DNA from: Frigoriflavimonas asaccharolytica
GTDB lineage: Bacteria; Bacteroidota; Bacteroidia; Flavobacteriales; Weeksellaceae
Reading direction: 5' to 3'
Assembly: GCF_013294015.1 (NCBI RefSeq)
Contig: NZ_JABSNO010000001.1
Coordinates: 228,120 to 292,119 of the forward strand
Length of the DNA: 64,000 bases
In this document: positions 53,058 to 62,493 of the stretch, one piece after another
Layout: the number at the start of each line of letters is the position of its first letter
How positions within the stretch are numbered: position 1 is the first letter of the stretch
Position numbers and translations under genes: made by a program
Notes under the pieces: generated by a model
Seen by the model: the letters and a program-made list of their open reading frames with translations, nothing else
Told to the model about the DNA's origin: nothing
The model's database searches: none

Positions 53058-53471
53058 ATGAAAAACGTCATCAGAATAGGAATGGGTTTGGCCATGATAG
53101 TTGCGGGAATTGGTCATCTAACTTTTGTTCGCAAAACTTTTCAAGCGCAGGTTCCAGATTTTGTGCCGTTTTCTAAAGATTTTACGGTTCTCGCTTCTGG
53201 TTTTGTAGAAATCGCATTTGGTTTAGCAATGGTTTTGGGTGGAAAGAAGAAGCAGCAAATTGGTTTGGTTTTGGCAATTTTCTATGTATTAATTTTCCCT
53301 GGAAACATTCACCAATATACAGAGAAATTGGATGGTTTTGGTTTGGATAGTGATGCGAAAAGATTGGGTAGACTTTTCATGCAGCCAGTTTTAATTTTTC
53401 TAACACTTTATTCTACAGATGCATGGAGAATTTTTAGTAAGAAAAATAATCAAAAAACGCTTTCAAATTAA
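53058..53471 (+). CDS. DoxX-like membrane protein
   Basis: 137 aa, four helices: GLAMIVAGIGHLTFVRKTF, LASGFVEIAFGLAMVLGG, VLIFPGNIHQYTEKLDGFG. Second gene of this type in the window (the other at 41159). Function unclear. Its stop codon lies in the loop of its own terminator. Confidence 0.8.
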   Translation: MKNVIRIGMGLAMIVAGIGHLTFVRKTFQAQVPDFVPFSKDFTVLASGFVEIAFGLAMVLGGKKKQQIGLVLAIFYVLIFPGNIHQYTEKLDGFGLDSDAKRLGRLFMQPVLIFLTLYSTDAWRIFSKKNNQKTLSN

Positions 53472-53483
53472 TGAAAGCGTTTT
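53454..53483. terminator. Terminator overlapping the DoxX-like stop codon
   Basis: Perfect 12-bp stem AAAACGCTTTCA / TGAAAGCGTTTT with a 6-nt loop that contains the TAA stop. Bidirectional, also serving the convergent JmjC gene. Confidence 0.85.
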
Positions 53484-53488
53484 AAATT

Positions 53489-54370
53489 TTATTTAGGCAA
53501 ACCTTTAGATAGAGCTTTATTAGCAGTTTTTACTGCTTTTCTCTCTTTCCAATCCATATATTTTTTCTTGAATTGCCCTTTCATCAGATTATCAAAATTT
53601 CGCTGAACGGTAAGATTCCAAAGCGAGTGCGCTTTTACAGCCCAAGATTTATCCCAAGCTCTTAGCGAAATAGAAAAACTACCATCTAAATATTTCATAT
53701 AATGCCACCATCCTGTTGGCATAAATAAGGTGTCTCCATGTTCTAAAAAACATTCTATACCTTCTACACCATCCAAGGCAGGAAATTTCTCGAAATCTGG
53801 ATTAGAAATATCATAATCTTCTAAAGCATAGGTTGCAAGAGGCAATTTGTACAATCTTTCTTTCCATTTATAATCAAAAAGCAAAACGTGCTTTCTACCA
53901 TTAAAATGGGTGTGAAAAAGATGTGGCATATCTATATCAAAATGGAGAAAAGTTTGAGAACCTTCGCCACCAAAAAACATGCTTGGGTATTTATCTAAAA
54001 AACCACCCATCAATTCTTTTGGAGAAACATAATCTTTCAAAAGCTGAGGTGCGTGTTTGATTGGATCAAAAAAGAAAATTCGTAAATCTGTAGGTTCTCT
54101 TTGGATAAGATCTATATAATCTGCAAATTTCATTGTGGTAGTTGCAGCATTTATTGGTGCAGCAGGATCTGCTTTAGAAGAATCGTATAGCGGAACTTCT
54201 ACATCTCCAACAGCTTCCTTCATATATTCCATGGTCCACTTTTCATAAGCAGGCCATTTTTTAGCCATATTTTTAATAACTACAGGCTTTCTGGTCTTTA
54301 CATACTTTTCTAGAAAATCTTCTTTAGAAATATCATCTACAACATCAATCGGCTTCAAATGCAATCCCAT
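53489..54370 (-). CDS. Cupin-like / JmjC-domain Fe(II)/2-oxoglutarate oxygenase
   Basis: 293 aa with the Cupin_8/JmjC fold. Iron ligands are HFD (in FLHFDIDMPHLFH, about 142-144) and the distal His in FMPTGWWHYMKYL (about 221). Likely a protein or small-molecule hydroxylase; substrate unknown. N-terminal KPVVIKNMAKKWPAYEKW is typical. Confidence 0.83.
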   Translation of the reverse strand: MGLHLKPIDVVDDISKEDFLEKYVKTRKPVVIKNMAKKWPAYEKWTMEYMKEAVGDVEVPLYDSSKADPAAPINAATTTMKFADYIDLIQREPTDLRIFFFDPIKHAPQLLKDYVSPKELMGGFLDKYPSMFFGGEGSQTFLHFDIDMPHLFHTHFNGRKHVLLFDYKWKERLYKLPLATYALEDYDISNPDFEKFPALDGVEGIECFLEHGDTLFMPTGWWHYMKYLDGSFSISLRAWDKSWAVKAHSLWNLTVQRNFDNLMKGQFKKKYMDWKERKAVKTANKALSKGLPK

Positions 54371-54498
54371 AATTATTTATTGTTTTCTGCAAATTTATAA
54401 AATCTTTTTTAACTATAATTTTTAAACACGATTATAGTACATAAGCGATACAGTGGAAAATTTAAATCAAAAAATTAATTTAATAAGGAATATCACCA

Positions 54499-56805
54499 TC
54501 AAAATGAAAACTGAAAGCCTGCTTTTATACCAAATTTTGAAATATCTGTTCGGTCTAAATAGTTTCCTCTCCAATTGAAGTCTACTCTCAAAATCCTTAC
54601 ATTCCCAAAGCCGATATTTTCTATTCCAAAACCGTATTCGTAGTAGATTTTTTCAGAAGGTGCAGAATATCTAAATCCTTCTACATTGATGTTTTTAGAA
54701 GCATCACTCAATGTACCATAAGCTGCTCGGAAAAATCCTACCTCTCGAAATTTCAATTTTTTAATGAGAGGAATATAAGATAAAATTTTACCATTAAAAT
54801 GATGCTCCACGTGCAAAGTTGTATAGGCATCTGCAACAAATTCATAGTAATTTAATTGTGCAAAAGTATTGGGAACCAAACCATAACTTTGATTTCCTGG
54901 TATCACGTTTTGCAACGCAAGCGGTACGGTATCAAAATTTTTCCCAGCTTCTGCATTAATTAAAGTTTTCCCCCAACTTCCTAATAGAAATGGTTGATAG
55001 TAGAGAAATTGTAATTTATTATACGTAAAATCCGCATTGAAAAGTCCTTCAATTCCGCGCGTATATTTTAAAACAATAGTTGGAGTTAATGCAGAATGTT
55101 CATACCGATCTAGACCGTAGGTAGAAAATTTTGCGCCCGGTCTTGCAATTAAGCTCACCGTCACATGGCTATCATTCACAGTTTTGCGAAGTTGGTCTCC
55201 ATTGTAGATATAATTTAAATTGAATGCAACGGGATTTGCAGATTTTATACTTTGCAAAGTTCCATCTACTCTCAATTGATAGTTTTTCCATGGTTCTACA
55301 GAGGTGAAAATATTGGTTTGATTTACAGAACTTAAACTAGCATTTTCTCCTCTTGCAAACACGGTAGAAGATGCGAAAGATCTGCTTAAAACGCCATCGT
55401 CATTCGTTAATTGAACTCCTAATTGCGTGATGTCTCTTTTTGTGCCTGCACCAATAGTGAATCTATTTATTTTGTTAAGCATCCACTTCCCTTCAAAACC
55501 ATATTTAAATTGCTGATCCTTAAAACCATAGGCACCAAAACCCTGTAGTCTCCATGTATCATTTCTTCCGAAATATGTTCTTGCTCCCAATCTAATTCTA
55601 TGACCTTCCACTTCATTAAAACCATAAATTGAATATACACTACCCAAATCTATAGCATTTCCTACATTATAATATCCAGAAGCTAGGGTTTCATATAATT
55701 TCACCAATCTATTAAATCTTGGAGTTTCTTCTAGTTGATTAAGCATCGTATAAATGCCTTTTTCTTTAGTAGATAGAGAATCTGTTCTGGCAGTATCCCA
55801 AAAAACATCTTCTTTTTTATAAAATTCTGGATCCAATTCTTCTTCCCGCTGCTCAAAATCTTCCGGTTTTAGTTTTGGATTAAATTCGTAATCGGAATAA
55901 TTTACAGTTCGTGTTGCCAAAAGACCTTTTGCATTTTTTCCTTTAGATATTGGCGAAAGTTCTATAGACGTTGTAAATTTTGTACGCAGAAATGTTTTTT
56001 CATCTGGATTGTCAAAAGATAATTGCGTGAAAATACCATTCACAAAATTTACATTTAATTTTTTAGTTGATCTTAAAGTTGCTTCTACCACAGCAAAATA
56101 TTCTGTAGAAATGTAAAGGTACCCTTCAAAAGCGAGTACATCTTTTCTTTTTGGTTCGTATTTTATTTTAAAAGATTCTTGCCCATTGACGAAAAGTGTA
56201 TCTTGAAGTTGATAATCATAAGTGCTAAATCCGTTTCTAGAAACAGGACTGGTGAAACCGATATCGAAAAAATTAATGGTATCATCGTAAATATCAAAAT
56301 CTCGGTATAAATTTTTTGCCGTCAAAGAAACTATCTGGTTCTGCTGAAATCCAGAGGTTTTCTGTGCCGTCAATAGTCTTTTGTTTTTCGCTGTTGGCTT
56401 GTTTTGCCCAAGATTTTTGTAGATTGCTTCATTCAGAAAAAGCGGAAGCGCCAATTGCCCATTATCTGCAGAATCTGCATAATTGAAGATAAAATCTAAT
56501 TTTTGAAAAACTTTACGATCCATGAAGGCGCTATCAATATTTGTGATATCAAATTCAATTTTTTCGTATTCTTTAAAACTGTAGGTATCGTAGTTTGAAA
56601 GTCCGTTGTTGCGCTTGCGCTTCCATACTTCTTGCATTATTGCATAAGCAGGATTTTCTTTTTTGTTGCTATATTCTATTTTTTTATTATTTATTACAAC
56701 ACCTTCAATTTCTTTTTCACGGGTTTTGTCCTTTTGTGCGAAGACAAATGAATTCAACAGAAATAAAGAAAGCAAGCAAAATTTTGAGAGATAAGACTTC
56801 AACAT
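54499..56805 (-). CDS. DUF5686 outer-membrane family protein
   Basis: 768 aa: signal peptide (LSLFLLNSFVFAQ), then the DUF5686 region with NPAYAIMQEVWKRKRNN and a long C-terminal beta-barrel ending in the aromatic FQFSF. Many family members carry an N-terminal carboxypeptidase-like domain; this one lacks it and starts directly with ReIEGVVINNKK-type sequence. Start 56805 (MLKSYLSK) preferred. Function unknown. Confidence 0.82.
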   Translation of the reverse strand: MLKSYLSKFCLLSLFLLNSFVFAQKDKTREKEIEGVVINNKKIEYSNKKENPAYAIMQEVWKRKRNNGLSNYDTYSFKEYEKIEFDITNIDSAFMDRKVFQKLDFIFNYADSADNGQLALPLFLNEAIYKNLGQNKPTAKNKRLLTAQKTSGFQQNQIVSLTAKNLYRDFDIYDDTINFFDIGFTSPVSRNGFSTYDYQLQDTLFVNGQESFKIKYEPKRKDVLAFEGYLYISTEYFAVVEATLRSTKKLNVNFVNGIFTQLSFDNPDEKTFLRTKFTTSIELSPISKGKNAKGLLATRTVNYSDYEFNPKLKPEDFEQREEELDPEFYKKEDVFWDTARTDSLSTKEKGIYTMLNQLEETPRFNRLVKLYETLASGYYNVGNAIDLGSVYSIYGFNEVEGHRIRLGARTYFGRNDTWRLQGFGAYGFKDQQFKYGFEGKWMLNKINRFTIGAGTKRDITQLGVQLTNDDGVLSRSFASSTVFARGENASLSSVNQTNIFTSVEPWKNYQLRVDGTLQSIKSANPVAFNLNYIYNGDQLRKTVNDSHVTVSLIARPGAKFSTYGLDRYEHSALTPTIVLKYTRGIEGLFNADFTYNKLQFLYYQPFLLGSWGKTLINAEAGKNFDTVPLALQNVIPGNQSYGLVPNTFAQLNYYEFVADAYTTLHVEHHFNGKILSYIPLIKKLKFREVGFFRAAYGTLSDASKNINVEGFRYSAPSEKIYYEYGFGIENIGFGNVRILRVDFNWRGNYLDRTDISKFGIKAGFQFSF

Positions 56806-56975
56806 AGTAACTTCATACAAACGATAATAATGTACAAAAAGTGTGCAAAGCTAATATAATTATTTAAAAAAGCGAACTTATGCAGAATGAGAGCATTAGA
56901 TATTTATAAAATTCATCGTTTGTGGTCTGATAATCTTATCATAAAAATGGCCAGATTAATCGAAATATATAGAAA

Positions 56976-57971
56976 TTATCCGCCGATTTTTATCATGCTT
57001 CTATTTTTAGAAAATAATTCTGGGTTTTGAAATTCTTCGTCAGATTTCATTCCACCACGAACAGGAAATTTAGATTTAATATTTTTTTCAATTAATGGTA
57101 AAATGCTTTCGCCCTTTCTCAAGGTATCTAAGAGCGCGTTTTCGGTGTTGGAAAACAAACAATTTTTTAATTTTCCATCGGCAGTTAATCTTATTCTGTT
57201 GCAAGTTCCACAAAACGGATTGGTTACAGAACTGATGACAGAGAAACTTCCGACGTAAGATTTAATTTTATGATTTTTAGCAGTATCGTTTGGTTTGTCT
57301 TGTATTCGAAGAATATTTTCTGCCTGAAAATTGTTTTGAACCAATTCTAAAATATCCGCATAAGTCACCAATTTCGATTTGTCCCATTGATTTCCATTAA
57401 AAGGCATAAATTCTATAAACCGAATTTGAATGTTGAGGTTTTTAGTTAAATTAATAAAATTTATAATTTCCGAGTCGTTGAAACCTTTCATTAAAACAAC
57501 ATTAATTCTAACTTCAAAATTATTTTCCATTAAAAGATTGATGTTTTTCCATAAAGCATCGTAATGATCACGTCTTGTAATTTGCTTGTATTTTTCTTTA
57601 TTTAAAGTATCTAAACTGATATTTAATGAAGAAATTCCCGCAGATTTAAAGGTTTTAATATATTCATGAACGAGCAAACCGTTTGTAGTAATCGTCAGTT
57701 CTGTTCCCAATTTTCCCAAACGTTCGATAATATCTCGTGCATCTTTTCGCACCAAAGGTTCTCCACCAGTTAAACGGATTTTTTTGACACCCAATTCTAC
57801 AAATGTTTTTGAGATAGTTTCTATTTCATTTGCCGTCATAATGTGCGCTTTTGGCGTCAGATTTATTCCTTCTGCAGGCATACAATAGGTGCAACGAAGA
57901 TTACAATTTTCTGTAATTGAAATTCGTAAATAATCGTGAACTCTACCGTGTAAATCTTCTATTTTAAGCAT
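56976..57971 (-). CDS. moaA: GTP 3',8-cyclase MoaA
   Basis: Radical-SAM enzyme, first step of molybdopterin synthesis. 331 aa from MLKIEDLHGR: [4Fe-4S] motif CNLRCTYC (Cys 23, 27, 30), second cluster CGTCNRIRL with a further Cys (KNCLF), and the C-terminal double-Gly end (KIGG). The reading starts one base after the moaCB stop; a longer start at 57995 overlaps moaCB and is less likely. Last gene of the Moco operon. Confidence 0.95.
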   Translation of the reverse strand: MLKIEDLHGRVHDYLRISITENCNLRCTYCMPAEGINLTPKAHIMTANEIETISKTFVELGVKKIRLTGGEPLVRKDARDIIERLGKLGTELTITTNGLLVHEYIKTFKSAGISSLNISLDTLNKEKYKQITRRDHYDALWKNINLLMENNFEVRINVVLMKGFNDSEIINFINLTKNLNIQIRFIEFMPFNGNQWDKSKLVTYADILELVQNNFQAENILRIQDKPNDTAKNHKIKSYVGSFSVISSVTNPFCGTCNRIRLTADGKLKNCLFSNTENALLDTLRKGESILPLIEKNIKSKFPVRGGMKSDEEFQNPELFSKNRSMIKIGG

Positions 57972-57972
57972 A

Positions 57973-58887
57973 TTATTTTCCGTGATTAAAGCCATTCAAT
58001 ATTTTAAATAAATGTAAAACCGCAGGAAAAATTGCATCCATAGATTCGCTTGCTCCGTTTGTAGAACCGGGTAAAGCAATCACCAAAGTTGAGCCAATAA
58101 AACCAACAACACTTCGCGAAAGCATTGCATAAGGCGTTCGGTTTTGACCGTAAGATCTGATGGCTTCTTCAATTCCTGGAATTCTTCTATCGAGCATCGG
58201 AATTATTGCTTCTGGTGTAATATCTCTGTTCGATAAACCAGTTCCGCCAGTTAAAATGATGAGGTCTATTTTATCTTTATTGAATTGATTTACAGCACTT
58301 TGAATCTCCGTCAATTCATCTGGAATGATGATATAATTGGCAACTTCCAAACCTAATGTATTCAATTTAGAAGTAATTACTTTTCCAGCTTTATCTTCTT
58401 TTTTTCCTTTAGAAACACTATCCGAACAAACAATTACGGCAACCTCTAAATTTAAACTTTTAGCATCATTAAAATCAGATTTTCCGCCTTTTTTGTGCAA
58501 TAATTTAACGGTAGAAATTTCTACATTTTTATCGATAGGTTTCAGCATATCATACATTGTCAAAGCCACAATACTCGCTCCATGCATCGCTTCCACTTCA
58601 ACACCAGTTTTGTAAATCGTTTTTACCGTAATTTCTATATGAATTTCCATTTCTAAAATTTCGTAGGAAATTGCCGTAAATTCTATTGGCAAAGGATGAC
58701 AATCGGGAATTGCGTTGGATGTATTTTTCACCGCAAATAATCCTGCAGTTCTTGCCACTTCCAAAACATCACCTTTTGGAACGGTTTTATCTTTTATCGC
58801 TTGAATTGTTGCGGGATTTCCCACTTTTACAATAGCTAGAGCCGTTGCAGTTCTTTGTGTTGTAATTTTATGTGTGATATCTACCAT
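57973..58887 (-). CDS. moaCB: Fused MoaC-MoaB molybdopterin biosynthesis protein
   Basis: 304 aa. Residues 1 to about 150 are MoaC (cyclic pyranopterin monophosphate synthase: DCHPLPIEF, GVEVEAMHGASIVAL). Residues about 150-304 are MoaB/Mog-like (VIVCSDSVSKGKKEDKAG, LTGGTGLSNRDITPEAI, ALPGSTNGASESMDA). The fusion joins an early and a late step; MoaC-MoaB fusions are known in Bacteroidota. Directly precedes moaA. Confidence 0.93.
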   Translation of the reverse strand: MVDITHKITTQRTATALAIVKVGNPATIQAIKDKTVPKGDVLEVARTAGLFAVKNTSNAIPDCHPLPIEFTAISYEILEMEIHIEITVKTIYKTGVEVEAMHGASIVALTMYDMLKPIDKNVEISTVKLLHKKGGKSDFNDAKSLNLEVAVIVCSDSVSKGKKEDKAGKVITSKLNTLGLEVANYIIIPDELTEIQSAVNQFNKDKIDLIILTGGTGLSNRDITPEAIIPMLDRRIPGIEEAIRSYGQNRTPYAMLSRSVVGFIGSTLVIALPGSTNGASESMDAIFPAVLHLFKILNGFNHGK

Positions 58888-58944
58888 AATTTTTATTTTG
58901 AAATTGTCCGTGATTTATAATTAAAAGTTTTTTAAACATTTTTC

Positions 58945-59006
58945 TGTCATTCCGTAGGAATCTAAATTACCCTTTATCAAAACGTTGAGATTCCTACGGA
59001 ATGACA
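58945..59006. repeat. Palindromic repeat inside the Moco operon
   Basis: Perfect 19-bp inverted arms TGTCATTCCGTAGGAATCT (58945-58963) and complement (58988-59006), loop 24 nt. It lies in the 161-bp gap between moaE and moaCB, the largest gap of the operon. The TGTCATTCCGTAGGAATCT style is familiar from intergenic repeats of this clade. Confidence 0.7.
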
Positions 59007-59048
59007 ATATTGTGGCAAATAATTGTGTGTTTGTAAAAACGGACATTT

Positions 59049-59492
59049 TTAAGAATTCTTTTTCCAAGTATAAGTTTCGTCTTCAAATATTTCTTTGCCG
59101 AAAATGGCAACTTTTTCTTTAATTTCTTCTACTAAAAATTCTAAAGCTTTATAAACCACCTTTCTTCTTGGTGCAGAAACAAACACGAATAAGCAGATTT
59201 CTCCCGTTTTCACCAATCCTAAACTGTGGTAAATATGCAAACACGTTAGATCATATTTTTCGAAAGCAGCTTCTCTTATTTCATAAAAACTTTGCTCTGC
59301 CATTTCTTCGTAAGCAGAATATTCTATCGCAGAAACTATTTTTCCCTCAATTTCATCTGCACGAACTTGACCTAAAAAAATATTGTGCGCACCAATGGAT
59401 GTTTTGTTTTGGTGTTTTGCAATAGAATTTCCAATAAATTCTGCAGCAATTGCACCTTGAGTGAATGATTTTTTTATAGTTTTTTTCTCCAT
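59049..59492 (-). CDS. moaE: Molybdopterin synthase catalytic subunit MoaE
   Basis: 147 aa. GAHNIFLGQVRADEIEGK (MoaE G-x-F-x-G-x-V-R), YSAYEEMAEQ, IYHSLGLVKTGEICLFVFVSAPRR and the terminal lysine region VAIFGKE. Three bp before the moeB-rhodanese stop (upstream gene). Works with MoaD, encoded two genes upstream. Confidence 0.92.
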   Translation of the reverse strand: MEKKTIKKSFTQGAIAAEFIGNSIAKHQNKTSIGAHNIFLGQVRADEIEGKIVSAIEYSAYEEMAEQSFYEIREAAFEKYDLTCLHIYHSLGLVKTGEICLFVFVSAPRRKVVYKALEFLVEEIKEKVAIFGKEIFEDETYTWKKNS

Positions 59493-59494
59493 AA

Positions 59495-60556
59495 TTAATT
59501 TTCTAAATGTAAAGATTGAATGCCATTTTGCAAATGATAAACATTGGTAAAACCTTTATTTATAAATAGTTCTAATGCTTTTTTACTGCGAATTCCACTC
59601 TGACAAAAAAGTACAATTTTTTGAATTTTTTCGAATTCATTTTGATGTTTCTCAATTTCTGAAAATGGAATATTGATGACTGAATTATAATTTAATTTTG
59701 GCAATTCGTGATCCTCCCTTAAATCAATAATTTTGAAATTTTCATCCAAACATTTTTCTAAAAAATCGATTTTATTCAATTCTAAATTTTGTTTTTTATT
59801 TTGAATTAATTGTTTTCCGTTTTCAAAACCAATTTCAAATTGTTCTTTATTTTTAGTAAATTCAATCTCATTAAATGACATTTCTAAAGAATTATAAAGA
59901 AGCAGTTTCTCCGAAAAAACTGAACCAATTCCTAATAGTATTTTTAAAACTTCTGTTGCTTGCAACATTCCCAAAGTATTTGGTAAAACTCCTAAAACTC
60001 CAGTCGTGACACAATTTGGAATAGTTTCACTTTCTTTTTCTGGAAATAAACATCGATAAGTTGCACCGTTTTTATAATTAAAAACGCTCAACTGTGCTTC
60101 AAATTTATGAATAGAAGCGTAAATCATCGGTTTGTTGAGGTAAACTGCAATGTCGTTGATTAAATATCTGGTTTCGATGGAATCCGTGCAATCCACAAGA
60201 ATATCGTAGTTTTTTGCAATCTCAAAAATATTACTTTCATTAATAAATTCAGAATAAATATCCATTTTTATTTCTGAATTCATTTTTAGAATAGCATCTA
60301 TTGCAACATCAACTTTCAGTTTTCCACAATCATTTATATTAAACAAAATTTGACGGTGCAAATTGCTTTCATCTACAATATCGCCATCTACAATTCCCAA
60401 ATTTCCAACTCCAGAAGCAGCCAATATTTGCAAAACAGGGCAACCCAAACCACCAACACCAATAATCAAAACTTTTGCGTTTTGTAATTTTTGCTGACCA
60501 TCGCTTCCAATTTCTGGAAGTACAATTTGCCGTGAATATCGTTTAGAATGTTCCAT
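59495..60556 (-). CDS. moeB: MoeB/ThiF-type adenylyltransferase with C-terminal rhodanese domain
   Basis: 353 aa. E1-like domain (1 to about 245): RYSRQIVLPEIG, VLIIGVGGLGCPVLQ, DESNLHRQILF, VDCTDSIETRYLIN. Rhodanese domain (about 265-353) with active-site loop LFCQSGIRS. Adenylates the MoaD tail and may deliver sulfur, like eukaryotic Uba4/MOCS3. The canonical zinc cysteines are missing: the first site reads TYRCLF and no later CxxC pair exists. Confidence 0.9.
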   Translation of the reverse strand: MEHSKRYSRQIVLPEIGSDGQQKLQNAKVLIIGVGGLGCPVLQILAASGVGNLGIVDGDIVDESNLHRQILFNINDCGKLKVDVAIDAILKMNSEIKMDIYSEFINESNIFEIAKNYDILVDCTDSIETRYLINDIAVYLNKPMIYASIHKFEAQLSVFNYKNGATYRCLFPEKESETIPNCVTTGVLGVLPNTLGMLQATEVLKILLGIGSVFSEKLLLYNSLEMSFNEIEFTKNKEQFEIGFENGKQLIQNKKQNLELNKIDFLEKCLDENFKIIDLREDHELPKLNYNSVINIPFSEIEKHQNEFEKIQKIVLFCQSGIRSKKALELFINKGFTNVYHLQNGIQSLHLEN

Positions 60557-60566
60557 TGTATACTAT

Positions 60567-60809
60567 TTATCCGCCTGCAAAAGGTGGTAATAATGCGATA
60601 ATATCGTTATTTTTTAAGTTTAAATTTTCTGAAGTAATATTTTTATTTACTGCAATTACAAAAGAAGTTTCTTGCAATTCGCTGTATTTTTGTTTCAAAT
60701 CATTCAATAAATCTTCTGTTGAAAAATCTGATTTTTCAATAGTGAATTCTTCTTCAATTTCCTTCGTAAAATCTGCAATTAAGCCGAAATATTTTGCTGT
60801 TATCGTCAT
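60567..60809 (-). CDS. moaD: Molybdopterin synthase sulfur carrier subunit MoaD
   Basis: 80 aa ubiquitin-like protein from MTITAKYFG, ending in the required double-Gly tail (LLPPFAGG). Start codon overlaps the mobA stop as ATGA. Receives sulfur as a thiocarboxylate and partners MoaE. Confidence 0.9.
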   Translation of the reverse strand: MTITAKYFGLIADFTKEIEEEFTIEKSDFSTEDLLNDLKQKYSELQETSFVIAVNKNITSENLNLKNNDIIALLPPFAGG

Positions 60810-61372
60810 TTTATTAAATTTTGATAGTCTTCTTTTGTATTGATATTTTGTAAAAATTTGCACCAATTTTCCGGAACTTCTATTGTTTTATTTGGAATAT
60901 TTTCTACAATTTTCATTAATTTTAATTGATTTTTAATTAAATTTTCCTCAAAAATTGAAGCCGTATTTTTATTATAAACTGCAACTAACGGACTTGTTTT
61001 ATCCAAAATTTTCACTTGAGTTATTTGCTTTTCTTCGTCAATGTTTTCAATCAACCAATTGATAATTTCCACAGAAATTAATGGAATATCTACACTTAAA
61101 ATTAAATTCTGTTCCGTTTTTGAATGAGATAATGCTGTGAAAATTCCACCAACTGGACCTTTATCTGGATAAATATCTTCAATTCTATTACAATTTAAAA
61201 AATCATAATCTTTATTTGAGGAAACAATTGTAATATTTTTAATGGAAGATCCTTGCAATGCTTTTACAATATGTTCGATAAATGTAGTTTCATTTAAAGG
61301 CAACAATCCTTTATCCGAACCCATTCGAGAACTTTTTCCACCAGCCAAAATGTATGCAGAAATATGTTTCAT
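60806..61372 (-). CDS. mobA: Molybdenum cofactor guanylyltransferase MobA
   Basis: 188 aa: ILAGGKSSRMGSDKGLLPL nucleotidyltransferase signature, DIYPDKGPVGGIFTAL, and SVDIPLIS (metal Asp). Converts Mo-MPT to the guanine dinucleotide form, implying that the cell has a DMSO-reductase-family enzyme elsewhere. ATG overlaps the TauE stop (TAATG). Confidence 0.93.
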   Translation of the reverse strand: MKHISAYILAGGKSSRMGSDKGLLPLNETTFIEHIVKALQGSSIKNITIVSSNKDYDFLNCNRIEDIYPDKGPVGGIFTALSHSKTEQNLILSVDIPLISVEIINWLIENIDEEKQITQVKILDKTSPLVAVYNKNTASIFEENLIKNQLKLMKIVENIPNKTIEVPENWCKFLQNINTKEDYQNLIK

Positions 61373-62118
61373 TAGATGGTATATAATTTTAAAATTGCAA
61401 TTCCTAAAACGAAGGCGAGAATATTTCGCAAGACTTTATTATTAAATTTTTTACTTCCATAATACGCTCCAAAAAAACCGCCAACAAACACAATTCCGAT
61501 TAATAGAGTAGAAGATGCGGGAATTTCGCCTCCTTTTGAAAGAAAACCGAAAATCCCAGAAATAGAGTTTACAAATATAAAAAGTGCCGAAACTGCGGCT
61601 GTTTGTTTCATATTTGCCCAACCTAATAAAAGCAAAACCGGACTTAATACAATTCCGCCACCAATGCCGATTAATCCAGATAAAAACCCGATAATTGCTC
61701 CAATCAATAGCGCAAAAGGAATGTTGATTTCTTTCAAATTTTCTTTCTCTTTTCCAAATAAATCCAACAATCTGAAAACGGCAAATAAAAGTAAAGTTGC
61801 TAAAATAATTTTGTACAATTTAGAATCTACTGTTAAAAATCCGCCTAAAAATGAGAAGGGAATCGAAGAAATTGCAAATGGATAAAAGAGTTTCCATTTA
61901 AAATTATTTTCTCTATAATAAAAGTAAAATGAAATGCCAGAAACCAAAATATTTAAGATTAATGCGGTTGGTTTCATAAATGTCATTGGCAACGCAAACA
62001 AACTCATCAAAGCCAAATATCCACTTGCTCCACCATGACCAACACTTGCGTATAAAAAGGCAACGATTGGCAAAATTAGCAGTAACCAAGGCGAATTCAA
62101 AATCTCTGAAACTAACAT
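61372..62118 (-). CDS. TauE/SafE-family permease
   Basis: 248 aa, about eight helices. ASVGHGGASGYLALMSLFALP and the second-half GFLSGLIGIGGGIVLSPVLLLLG are the two diagnostic repeats of the sulfite-exporter family. Substrate unknown; within a Moco operon an anion such as sulfite, or a sulfur compound linked to cofactor sulfuration, is plausible. Start 62118 (MLVSEILNS) overlaps the HTH gene by 7 bp. Confidence 0.85.
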   Translation of the reverse strand: MLVSEILNSPWLLLILPIVAFLYASVGHGGASGYLALMSLFALPMTFMKPTALILNILVSGISFYFYYRENNFKWKLFYPFAISSIPFSFLGGFLTVDSKLYKIILATLLLFAVFRLLDLFGKEKENLKEINIPFALLIGAIIGFLSGLIGIGGGIVLSPVLLLLGWANMKQTAAVSALFIFVNSISGIFGFLSKGGEIPASSTLLIGIVFVGGFFGAYYGSKKFNNKVLRNILAFVLGIAILKLYTI

Positions 62119-62444
62119 AAATCGTGTTTTTTTAACTGTTCGTCTAGAAACTTCCAGCAATCTTTATTGATGGTTTCAAAAATGGTAATAAGCGATTTTC
62201 CATAAGGTGTTAAAATAGTTCCGCCACCTTTTGCACCGCCAATTTTTGTTTCTATTAGAGGTTTTTTTGTGGTTTTGCTTACTTCGTCAATTAGACGCCA
62301 AGCTTTTTGATAGGAAATGTTTAGCGCTTTTGAAGCTTTATTTAAAGAACCCATTTCATCGATTTTTTTGAGCAATTGTACACGACCTTCACTCAATAAA
62401 ATTCCATTTTCGGTTTCTATCCAAATTTTACTTTTAATTTTCAA
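62112..62444 (-). CDS. ModE-like winged-helix regulator (no TOBE domain)
   Basis: 110 aa. The SEGRVQLLKKIDEMGSLNKA, ALNISYQKAWRLIDEV and GGAKGGGTILT segments match the ModE DNA-binding domain; the molybdate-binding TOBE half of ModE is absent. It may sense molybdate through a partner or respond to another signal. Likely regulator of this operon, inferred from position. Confidence 0.85.
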   Translation of the reverse strand: MKIKSKIWIETENGILLSEGRVQLLKKIDEMGSLNKASKALNISYQKAWRLIDEVSKTTKKPLIETKIGGAKGGGTILTPYGKSLITIFETINKDCWKFLDEQLKKHDLC

Positions 62445-62493
62445 GGCGGATTTATTTCGTTATACTTTGTCAAAGATAACGAAACTAGAATTC

